Source: JALRAP01 sp046340555
GTDB taxonomy: Bacteria; Bacteroidota; Bacteroidia; AKYH767-A; OLB10
NCBI GenBank assembly: GCA_046340555.1
Contig: JBKDSL010000121.1
Coordinates: 1 to 16,543, forward strand
Direction of reading: 5' to 3'
DNA length: 16,543 nt
The translations under genes and the position numbers were made by a program. The notes below the pieces were generated by a model. The model worked only from the letters and a program-made list of their open reading frames with translations. It was not told the DNA's origin and did no database searches. Below, in pieces: positions 8,098 through 14,521 of this stretch; positions within the stretch are counted from its first letter, which is position 1; each line of letters opens with the position of its first letter.

Positions 8098-9090
8098 ATG
8101 GCTAAGACGAAATTCGATAAGGAAACCTATCTTTTCTGGTATGAGCAAATGTATCTGATGCGCCGTTTCGAGGAGCGCTCAGGCCAGCTGTATGGAATGC
8201 AAAAGATAAAGGGGTTTTGCCACTTGTACATTGGTCAGGAGGCGGTTATGGCTGGTGCCATGACAACATTGCGCAAGGAAGACGCCATGATAACTGCCTA
8301 TCGGGATCATGCCCATGCCTTGGCCAAGGGAATTTCAGCTAACGAAGTAATGGCCGAGTTGTATGGTAAAGCCACTGGTTGCTCAAAAGGTAAAGGCGGA
8401 TCGATGCACATGTTTTCTAAGCCACACCGTTTTTTCGGAGGTCATGGAATCGTGGGAGGTCAAGTTCCTTTAGGTGCTGGCATCGCATTCTCGGAGAAAT
8501 ATCTGGGCACTGATAATGTTTGTGTTTGCTACATGGGTGATGGGGCAGTTCGACAGGGCGCATTTCACGAGGCACTTAATATGGCTATGACTTGGAAGCT
8601 TCCTGTCATATTCATTATTGAAAACAATGCTTATGCGATGGGTACCTCCGTGGAGCGTACTAGCAATGTGACCAATCTTTACAAATTGGGGTCTGCCTAC
8701 GATATGCCTTCCGAACCTGTGGATGGAATGAGTCCGGAGGCTGTTCATGAATCCATGGATAAAGCCATCACACGCGCCAGGAAAGGCGAAGGCCCTACCT
8801 TATTGGAGATGGTTACTTATCGCTACAAAGGACACTCCATGAGTGATCCTGCCAAGTACCGATCCAAAGAGGAAGTTGAAGAGTACAAACAGCGTGACCC
8901 CATCGAGGTAACCAAATCCAAGATTTTGAAATCCAAGTGGGCTTCTGAGGCTGATTTGGAAGCCATCAATGCTCGCGTAAATCAAATCGTTGATGAAAGC
9001 GTTCGCTTTGCCGAAGATTCACCATATCCCACACCCGATGAATTGTTCAAGGATGTTTATTCCGATGAATATCCTTACATCACAGATTGA
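8098..9090 (+). CDS. pdhA: Pyruvate dehydrogenase E1 component, alpha subunit
   Basis: The E1 alpha subunit binds thiamine diphosphate and, with E1 beta, decarboxylates pyruvate and passes the acetyl group to lipoyl-E2. The start at 8098 (MAKTKFD) gives 330 residues, usual for the family; the upstream in-frame TTG at 8074 is inside the -7 box. The thiamine diphosphate motif is complete: GDG at 147-149 through NN at 176-177. The conserved MRRFEER and IGQEA segments lie near the N-terminus and GGSMHMF at about 100-106. The active-site loop YRYKGHSMSDP...YR at 241-255 is the one phosphorylated in mitochondrial enzymes. E1 beta is not beside it; E2 follows after 47 nt, an arrangement I recall from other Flavobacteriia. 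A branched-chain oxo-acid E1 is possible, but the loop and the adjacent E2 favour pyruvate. Confidence 0.92.
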   Translation: MAKTKFDKETYLFWYEQMYLMRRFEERSGQLYGMQKIKGFCHLYIGQEAVMAGAMTTLRKEDAMITAYRDHAHALAKGISANEVMAELYGKATGCSKGKGGSMHMFSKPHRFFGGHGIVGGQVPLGAGIAFSEKYLGTDNVCVCYMGDGAVRQGAFHEALNMAMTWKLPVIFIIENNAYAMGTSVERTSNVTNLYKLGSAYDMPSEPVDGMSPEAVHESMDKAITRARKGEGPTLLEMVTYRYKGHSMSDPAKYRSKEEVEEYKQRDPIEVTKSKILKSKWASEADLEAINARVNQIVDESVRFAEDSPYPTPDELFKDVYSDEYPYITD

Positions 9091-9137
9091 ATTTAAACGT
9101 AATCGAAAAACACCAAATACTTTATTCCCAATAAACC

Positions 9138-10418
9138 ATGGCTGAAATCGTACGCATGCCCAAGATGTCTGATACCATGACCGAAGGTGTTGTTGCCAAA
9201 TGGCACAAGAACATCGGTGATATGGTTAAAAGCGGCGACCTGGTAGCTGAAATCGAAACAGATAAAGCGACCATGGAATTCGAGTCGTACCAAGAAGGTG
9301 TTCTGCTTTACAAAGGCGTAGAGGAAGGCAAGTCAGCACCTGTTGATGGAATCCTCGCAATATTCGGTAAAGCTGGTGAAGATTATAAATCCTTGTTGGA
9401 AATTGAAAGCTCCAAGCCCGCCGCTACACCAAACCTGGCTCCCATTGCTGCTCCTGTTGTTGCTGGTACCCCTGCACCAACTCCAGTAGTAACTGCACCA
9501 ACTGCTAAGCCTGTTGCGGCTCCTGTGCCGGTTATGGCTGCGAATGATGACAGTCGTGTCAAGGCCTCTCCGTTGGCTAAACGTTTAGCAATGGAAAAGG
9601 GTATTGATTTGTCCCGCATCCCAGGGTCTGGTGATGGAGGTCGTGTGGTAAAACGTGATGTTGATTGGTTTAAACCAGGCATGACACCTACGATGGGTCG
9701 TGTTGTTTCATCTGGAATAACCAGTGAAAGTTTTGAGGAGACTCCAGTATCACAAATGCGCAAGACCATTGCAAGGCGCTTGTCTGAAAGCAAGTTTACT
9801 GCCCCTCACTTTTACCTTACAATGGACATTTGCATGGATCGCTGTGCTGATGCCCGAGAGAGCATCAATGCGGTTGCGGGGCTGAAGATTTCTTTTAATG
9901 ATATGGTGATAAAAGCCGCCGCGGCCGCGCTACGCCAACATCCTATAATTAACTCCTCGTGGTTAGAAGATCGTATTAGGACCAACCACCACATCAATAT
10001 CGGTGTGGCTGTGGCCGTAGATGAGGGATTGTTGGTTCCTGTTGTGCGCTATGCCGACACGAAGTCGTTATCTGAAATCAATGCCGAAGTAAAAACCTAT
10101 GCTGCTAAAGCCAAGGATAAAAAGCTACAACCTGCCGATTGGGAGGGGAACACTTTTACCATTTCAAATCTTGGCATGTTCGGTATAGATGAATTCACGG
10201 CTATCATCAACCCTCCCGATGCATGCATATTGGCAGTTGGAGGTATTCGTGAAACGCCTGTGCTTCGTAATGGCCAGCTGATGAACACGTCGATGATGAA
10301 AGCTACCTTGAGCTGTGATCACCGGGTGGTTGATGGCGTTACCGGCTCGAAGTTTCTTCAGACCTTGAAGGGACTGCTGGAAAACCCAGTTATCCTTTTG
10401 GGAGAGGCTTCTATCTAA
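9138..10418 (+). CDS. pdhC: Pyruvate dehydrogenase E2 component, dihydrolipoamide acetyltransferase
   Basis: E2 forms the core of the pyruvate dehydrogenase complex and transfers acetyl groups from its lipoyl arm to coenzyme A. The 426 residues show three domains. A single N-terminal lipoyl domain (about 1-80) has the modified lysine at Lys43 in EIETDKATMEFES. A flexible Ala/Pro-rich linker spans about 95-137. A peripheral subunit-binding domain lies at about 142-175 (ASPLAKRLA, GSGDGGRV). The catalytic domain begins near residue 203 and ends with DHRVVDG at 394-400, giving active-site His395 and Asp399. Many flavobacterial E2 proteins carry two lipoyl domains; this one has only one. It lies 47 nt after pdhA with no obvious promoter, so they are probably one operon. 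The gene is also called aceF. Confidence 0.92.
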   Translation: MAEIVRMPKMSDTMTEGVVAKWHKNIGDMVKSGDLVAEIETDKATMEFESYQEGVLLYKGVEEGKSAPVDGILAIFGKAGEDYKSLLEIESSKPAATPNLAPIAAPVVAGTPAPTPVVTAPTAKPVAAPVPVMAANDDSRVKASPLAKRLAMEKGIDLSRIPGSGDGGRVVKRDVDWFKPGMTPTMGRVVSSGITSESFEETPVSQMRKTIARRLSESKFTAPHFYLTMDICMDRCADARESINAVAGLKISFNDMVIKAAAAALRQHPIINSSWLEDRIRTNHHINIGVAVAVDEGLLVPVVRYADTKSLSEINAEVKTYAAKAKDKKLQPADWEGNTFTISNLGMFGIDEFTAIINPPDACILAVGGIRETPVLRNGQLMNTSMMKATLSCDHRVVDGVTGSKFLQTLKGLLENPVILLGEASI

Positions 10419-10429
10419 AAAATTAGAAA

Positions 10430-10651
10430 CTACTGTTCGGAGGAGCTACTTTTTCGTTTTCTTTTTTTCCGATTGAAGATGTCGGTTAGGTTTTGTCTCC
10501 ACTCAGGGTCTTTTCTTGAACCGTCCTTTGACTTTGACATACCGGTTACGATGCCTGCTATGGCAAAAAATACCGAAATGAACAATCCATATTCATTGGG
10601 CAGTATGCGGTAAATCAAAAGCCCTATTAGGGAACATGCCATTAAAACCAT
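10430..10651 (-). CDS. Small two-helix membrane protein with basic C-terminus, unknown function
   Basis: I do not recognise this gene. From the ATG at 10651 it encodes 73 residues: a first hydrophobic segment (MACSLIGLLIY), a short loop (RILPNEYG), and a second hydrophobic segment (LFISVFFAIAGIVTG). A cytosol-type polar tail follows, containing WRQNLTDIF, then a very basic NRKKRKRK run and SSSSEQ. An in-frame TTG at 10675 could add eight residues (MTKTAVFA) and is a real alternative. A perfect Bacteroidota promoter lies just upstream at 10693-10723, which supports expression. The stop faces the pdhC stop across 11 nt. It does not look like AtpZ/AtpI or a toxin I know. The basic tail could bind RNA, phospholipid heads or a partner protein; that is speculation. 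Confidence 0.65.
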   Translation of the reverse strand: MVLMACSLIGLLIYRILPNEYGLFISVFFAIAGIVTGMSKSKDGSRKDPEWRQNLTDIFNRKKRKRKSSSSEQ

Positions 10652-10692
10652 GGCAAAAACAGCGGTCTTCGTCAATTTGTATTTAATTGACT

Positions 10693-10723
10693 CAAAGTTA
10701 AATTAAACCACGATTGTTGTCAA
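10693..10723 (-). promoter_or_regulatory. Predicted promoter for the small membrane protein gene
   Basis: On the minus strand a -33 TTG (plus 10721-10723) is followed by a 20-nt spacer and a perfect -7 box TAACTTTG (plus 10693-10700). Transcription would start near 10686, about 35 nt before the ATG at 10651. Spacing and both elements match the Bacteroidota housekeeping consensus. Confidence 0.6.
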
Positions 10724-10788
10724 TTATTTTTTACATTATGGTTTATTATTAATTGATAATCAAATAAATAAATTGATTGTTGCGACAA

Positions 10789-12423
10789 CTATTCGGGTTG
10801 TAATGGGATGAATTTGAAGGATGAGCCATCGAATAATCCCAAGTCGCTCAACTTTATTTCTGGTATTACCAATAAGGCCATAAATGACAACGTCATGAAG
10901 GGGGCCCTGAGTTTACAACCCATGTTCTTTACTTGCGCATCCAATCGCTCGTAGTCTTTTGCCACTTTTTCGCAAGGATTCAAGCTCATCAATCCAGCAA
11001 CATGTAGGGGTAAGACATCGATGTTTTGCTCATTTACAACGCTCAACCCACCCTGCGATTCCATCAATGCGTTAACGGCTTTGGCTATGTCTTCGTCATG
11101 CACTCCCACGGCTATGATGTTATGCGAATCATGTGCCACCGAAGAGGCGAATGCGCCCGATTTGATACCGATATTTCTGATGAATGCCACTTCAGGCTTG
11201 CTTTGCTTGTAACGGTTCACAATCACCAATTTTAGGACATCTTTTTCGGTATCACCGAATAATACACCGCCCTCTGTGTCATGATAACTACACTTGGTAA
11301 CCAGTTGACCGTCTATAGCATCAATTACCCTGACCTGACCGGGTTTAACGATTACTTCCAATTCTTCAGGTTGGATTTCATACGGTTTAAATCGGTTGAT
11401 GGGGTTTTGATTTTTTTCGGGTAGTTTGGATCTTCCGTTTTCGCTCAGGCAAATGCCATCTACGTAAGTGGCAACCACCTCGAATTCCTTTAGATTTTTT
11501 GCGATGATGAAATCAGCCGGATCTCCGATGCGCAGGCACCCTGCCGGGATTTTATAATGTGTAATGGGGTTGATGCTGGCGCAACGCAGCACATCGAACA
11601 AATCGTAACCTATGGCGACAGCTTTTGCAACGATTTTGTTTATATGTCCAGTCATGAGTTCGTCTGGATGTTTGTCATCACTGCAGAACATCACCATGGT
11701 TGGATGCGTTTGGATAAGCGGATGCAAGGCATCAAAATTCCTTGCAGCAGAGCCTTCTCTGATGAGGATTTTCATGCCGTTTTCCACTTTGTGCAAAGCC
11801 TCATCCAAGGCGAAGCACTCGTGGTCGGTAGTGATTCCCGCTTGGATATATTGAATGGCTTCCGCACCACGCAGACCTGGAGCATGTCCATCAACCGGCT
11901 TGCCCAACCGGTGAGCAATGGCGATTTTTTCCATCACGTTCGGATCTTTGAAAAGCACCCCTGGGTAATTCATCATTTCCGACAAGTACAGGATTTCATT
12001 TTGCGATAGCAGCCATTCGATATCGGAGGCGGTGATTTCCGCGCCAGCGGTTTCGAATGTGGTTGCAGGCACACAAGAGGGAGCGCCAAAGCAAAACCGA
12101 AGTCCGGCTCCTTGGGCGTTTTCCATCATATATCGGACACCCTCCATGCCACAAACGTTGGCGATTTCATGGGGATCACTGATAGTTGCGATGGTGCCGT
12201 GCGTTAACGCCTTTTTGGCGAATTCATACGGGGTAAGCATCGAACTCTCGATGTGGATGTGTGCATCTATGAATCCGGGTAACAAATAGGTTTCTCCCTG
12301 AACTTCATCACCTAGTTTCAATAACTCGGTTATTTTACCATTTTCAAAGGCTATTTCGCCATGAAAAATGGTCCTTTCATGGATATCAACGATGTTTCCT
12401 TGCAGCTTTCCCGACCCCGTCAT
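10789..12423 (-). CDS. ade: Adenine deaminase
   Basis: Adenine deaminase of the amidohydrolase superfamily converts adenine to hypoxanthine and ammonia in purine salvage; it acts in the cytosol with a dinuclear metal centre. The 544 residues are a normal length. The metal-binding motif HIHIES (His55, His57) opens the barrel, followed by the family blocks SDPHEIANV, LSEMMNYPGV (Glu149), DGHAPG (His180), TDHECF (His201, Glu202) and FCSDDKHPD (Asp249, Asp250). The C-terminal part, with VAHDSHNI and the GG-rich stretch after it, matches the C-terminal domain typical of Ade. The ATG at 12423 fits the N-terminal strand. The gene is divergent from the cold-shock gene across 82 nt. It is followed by 113 AT-rich bases with no strong hairpin plus T-tract before the next gene's promoter. 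Confidence 0.94.
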   Translation of the reverse strand: MTGSGKLQGNIVDIHERTIFHGEIAFENGKITELLKLGDEVQGETYLLPGFIDAHIHIESSMLTPYEFAKKALTHGTIATISDPHEIANVCGMEGVRYMMENAQGAGLRFCFGAPSCVPATTFETAGAEITASDIEWLLSQNEILYLSEMMNYPGVLFKDPNVMEKIAIAHRLGKPVDGHAPGLRGAEAIQYIQAGITTDHECFALDEALHKVENGMKILIREGSAARNFDALHPLIQTHPTMVMFCSDDKHPDELMTGHINKIVAKAVAIGYDLFDVLRCASINPITHYKIPAGCLRIGDPADFIIAKNLKEFEVVATYVDGICLSENGRSKLPEKNQNPINRFKPYEIQPEELEVIVKPGQVRVIDAIDGQLVTKCSYHDTEGGVLFGDTEKDVLKLVIVNRYKQSKPEVAFIRNIGIKSGAFASSVAHDSHNIIAVGVHDEDIAKAVNALMESQGGLSVVNEQNIDVLPLHVAGLMSLNPCEKVAKDYERLDAQVKNMGCKLRAPFMTLSFMALLVIPEIKLSDLGLFDGSSFKFIPLQPE

Positions 12424-12444
12424 TTGTGCGTTTTTAGAAATTAT

Positions 12445-12475
12445 TTGGAATTAATGCGAATTAAGGCTACATTTG
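12445..12475 (+). promoter_or_regulatory. Predicted promoter for the cold-shock gene
   Basis: A -33 TTG at 12445-12447 is separated by 20 nt from a perfect -7 box TACATTTG at 12468-12475. Transcription would begin near 12482, leaving an A/T-rich leader of about 24 nt before the ATG at 12506. That is far shorter than the long thermosensing leader of E. coli cspA. The -7 box overlaps an in-frame TTG codon at 12473, so the longer reading frame from there is not used. Confidence 0.6.
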
Positions 12476-12486
12476 AACATTATTAA

Positions 12487-12494
12487 CAAAATTA
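12487..12494 (-). promoter_or_regulatory. Possible -7 box (TAATTTTG) for ade
   Basis: On the minus strand TAATTTTG fits TAnnTTTG about 64 nt upstream of the ade ATG. No TTG is found at the -33 spacing and the sequence is very AT-rich, so this could be chance. If real, it overlaps the cold-shock leader, and the two divergent transcripts would overlap by a few bases. Confidence 0.25.
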
Positions 12495-12505
12495 AATTAT
12501 TAAAA

Positions 12506-12700
12506 ATGAAAACAGGAAAAGTAAAGTTCTTCAATGAACAGAAGGGTTTCGGCTTCATCGTTGAGGACGATTCAAAACAGGAAATCTTTGTACATCACTC
12601 CGGCTTGGTTGACAAGATCCGTGAGAACGACATGGTGTCTTACGAGGTTACTGAAGGTCGTAAGGGTCCAAATGCCGTTAATGTTAGAAGGACCCAGTAA
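12506..12700 (+). CDS. CspA-family cold-shock protein
   Basis: This is a single cold-shock domain (OB fold) that binds single-stranded RNA or DNA and acts as an RNA chaperone. The 64 residues from MKTGKVKFFNE are the standard family length. RNP1 is KGFGFI at residues 13-18 and RNP2 is FVHHS at 28-32; the conserved YEVTEGRKGPNAVNV end follows. The start at 12506 is preceded by an A-rich leader and lies downstream of the promoter at 12445-12475; a longer frame begins with TTG inside the promoter. It is monocistronic, with its own promoter and terminator. The copy could be constitutive or cold-induced; the sequence does not say which. Confidence 0.93.
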   Translation: MKTGKVKFFNEQKGFGFIVEDDSKQEIFVHHSGLVDKIRENDMVSYEVTEGRKGPNAVNVRRTQ

Positions 12701-12744
12701 TCGCTTGAGCCTTCATCAGCTTTGCTGATCGAACATATCCCTTG

Positions 12745-12773
12745 AATCCCGGTCATTTGACCGGGATTTTTTT
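12745..12773 (+). terminator. Rho-independent terminator of the cold-shock gene
   Basis: AATCCCGGTC at 12745-12754 pairs perfectly with GACCGGGATT at 12759-12768 around a four-base loop, followed by a run of seven T (12767-12773). This is a GC-rich stem with a T-tract 45 nt after the stop codon. The end of the tract overlaps the stop codon of the convergent propeller gene. In the opposite direction the hairpin lacks a T-tract, so it serves mainly the plus strand. Confidence 0.85.
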
Positions 12774-14367
12774 ATTTCATGAATGCCGCTTTGGTGACAT
12801 TGGTTTGATCATTGCAAACCATTTGGATGAACAGTATTCCATGGGATCCGCTAATCAAAGTTGGACAATCAATTTGGGTAGCAGGAGGAAAAACTTCTGC
12901 ATCCAGTTTCTCAAATAGCTTTTTCCCCATGTTGTCGTAAACGGTGATATCTATATCGGTGATATGCGTGTTTGATATGCATATGAGTTGACCCGATGGA
13001 CCGTCGAGGTAGATTCTAGGAGCATAGCAAATGTTGGGCTCAGGCAAGCTTACAGCCGTTGGGTCTAGTCGAACAAAAAGAAAATCATAATCGCCGTGGT
13101 TAGTGGCGGCTATACCGTCTGGTGAATTGGAATCACCTATCAAAACAAAAGTGCTATCGTATGGTGCATAAATTATTTCTTTGGCATAATCACCTAAGGA
13201 GCCTCCTGTACAGTAACTCCAATTGCGATTGAGCGATGTGTCTAACGAAGCCATCCAAAAAGAAGCCGTAAAACCGGGATTGACACCTGCTAAATCATAA
13301 TTCACGGAACCGGAGTACCCCACAGTTACCCACTCTGTTTCACTTTTTTTGATGGTCCTGAAAAGTCGGTCAGCATTGGTGCCTCCAAGGCACTTTTGGT
13401 TCAACATGTTGCCTTGGCTATCAATGCGTATTATCCAGCCATCTGTTGGTCCTCCTCTGTAGCCCACCACATCCCCATCACTTGAACTTGTATATCCTGT
13501 GATGATCCAGGTTGAATCGGCCGCAGGAGTGATGTGGTAGGCCCAATCAGGACCTGAGCCTCCATACACATGGCTCCACTCTAAATCGCCGGTTGCATTC
13601 ACCTTGCCTGCCCAGTAATCATGGTCGCCATGATTACCAATACAGTCGTAGTCGGCCGATTGTGTACTTCCAGCAAAAACAAATCCGCCGCCTGCTGTAG
13701 GCTCAATCCAACGTATCCGGTCTGTTGCCGTACCGCCATAACTTTTGGACCATAAAACATTTCCAGCAGTATCGGTCTTGAATATCCATCCATCGTGGCT
13801 TCCGTAGCGGGCTGTATCCAGATCTCCGTTAGCCGATGTTGAATAGGCTCCCACTAGGTAATTTCCATCGGTTGTTTCGCGGATGAATCGGGAGCTTTCA
13901 TACCCATTACCACCATAGGTTCGCAACCAAACAACATCACCATCAGCGGTAAGCTTCATTACAAATACTTCTGCATTCAAGTGGCTTGCATTGATATCGC
14001 CATCATTCGACAGCGTAGTGCCTGTGATCAGGTAATTTCCATGGCTGTCTTCCATTCCAAACCGACCTTTGTCGTACAGGTTGCCGCCATAGGTGCGGGC
14101 CCAAACCTTATTGCCCAATGAATCACATTTCACCACAAAAATGTTGGACGTATCAAATACATTGGCTTGATTTATGTCTCCGTCTTGAGAGTCGCTCAAG
14201 CCAGTCATCAAATAACCACCATCGCTGGTCCTGCTCGCCTGGAACAGCTCCTCATTTTGCGAGCCTCCAAAGCAGGCGGAGCTGGAAACGTTAAAAAGCT
14301 GTGCCTGTGCCACGTTTGTGCATGTCCATAAGAGGAAAAATGACAATATTTGAATTTGGCGGTGCAT
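12772..14367 (-). CDS. Secreted seven-repeat (predicted beta-propeller) protein with T9SS sorting domain
   Basis: This is a 531-residue predicted exported protein of unknown function. The start at 14367 gives a signal peptide ending AQA|QLF (cleavage after residue 22); the longer frame from the ATG at 14448 would put 27 residues before it and is unlikely. Residues 32-436 are seven tandem units of about 58 residues, each starting with an aromatic-Gly-Gly or similar motif and carrying an SxxDGD-like turn, a WxxK/R strand and a final GNxxW strand. Seven such units suggest a closed seven-bladed beta-propeller. After a linker (SLPEPN), residues about 447-531 resemble a type A T9SS C-terminal domain (ITVYDNMGKKLFEK, then HGILFIQMV, ending KAAFMK). 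Outer-surface or extracellular placement is inferred. It faces the cold-shock gene and diverges from recG. No catalytic motif was recognised; ligand or matrix binding is a guess. Confidence 0.8.
   Translation of the reverse strand: MHRQIQILSFFLLWTCTNVAQAQLFNVSSSACFGGSQNEELFQASRTSDGGYLMTGLSDSQDGDINQANVFDTSNIFVVKCDSLGNKVWARTYGGNLYDKGRFGMEDSHGNYLITGTTLSNDGDINASHLNAEVFVMKLTADGDVVWLRTYGGNGYESSRFIRETTDGNYLVGAYSTSANGDLDTARYGSHDGWIFKTDTAGNVLWSKSYGGTATDRIRWIEPTAGGGFVFAGSTQSADYDCIGNHGDHDYWAGKVNATGDLEWSHVYGGSGPDWAYHITPAADSTWIITGYTSSSDGDVVGYRGGPTDGWIIRIDSQGNMLNQKCLGGTNADRLFRTIKKSETEWVTVGYSGSVNYDLAGVNPGFTASFWMASLDTSLNRNWSYCTGGSLGDYAKEIIYAPYDSTFVLIGDSNSPDGIAATNHGDYDFLFVRLDPTAVSLPEPNICYAPRIYLDGPSGQLICISNTHITDIDITVYDNMGKKLFEKLDAEVFPPATQIDCPTLISGSHGILFIQMVCNDQTNVTKAAFMK
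13060..14274 (-). repeat. Seven tandem ~58-residue coding repeats (predicted propeller blades)
   Basis: Units in protein order span residues 32-91, 92-149, 150-208, 209-266, 267-325, 326-385 and 386-436, i.e. 60, 58, 59, 58, 59, 60 and 51 residues. Units 2-5 begin (T/S/V)YGG. Units 1, 6 and 7 begin CFGG, CLGG and CTGG. Inside, an S-x-x-D-G-D type turn is clear in units 1, 2 and 5 and degenerate in the others. A strand before the turn ends Gly, and the last strand ends in Trp in units 1-4 and 6. The repeats are diverged at DNA level, so recent duplication is unlikely. Confidence 0.8.
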
Positions 14368-14480
14368 ACACTTTGGTATTATAAAGAAACGAAGACGAAG
14401 GTAAACTTCCAAATCCATCCTAAAACTGACAATACTCATGTCAATCATATGCTTCGAATGGAATGATTTCCGCTATTTGC

Positions 14481-14488
14481 TATATTTG
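14481..14488 (+). promoter_or_regulatory. Predicted -7 promoter box (TATATTTG) for recG
   Basis: TATATTTG is a perfect TAnnTTTG match, 33 nt before the recG ATG, implying a leader of roughly 25 nt. There is no clear TTG at the -33 spacing. Confidence 0.45.
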
Positions 14489-14521
14489 ACTTGGTAGAAT
14501 TTTCCACCGAACAACACCTCC

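Noticed and set aside
10411..10424. TCTAAAAAATTAGA as a pdhC terminator
   Set aside because: The stem has only five AT-rich pairs and no T-tract follows directly, so it is too weak to call.
10753..10763. TTGAT-A-ATCAA palindrome upstream of the small membrane gene
   Set aside because: It is short and sits in a very AT-rich stretch where such palindromes arise by chance. It shares TTGA/TCAA ends with the pdhA palindrome but not its sequence or spacing.
10676..10788. A small RNA or riboswitch between ade and the small membrane gene
   Set aside because: The stretch is AT-rich with only short weak inverted repeats and no recognisable conserved fold; only the promoter at 10693-10723 is supported.
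14368..14448. Longer start for the propeller gene at 14448
   Set aside because: The extra 27 residues are charged and precede a normal signal peptide that starts at 14367; lipid-bilayer export would not tolerate them well.
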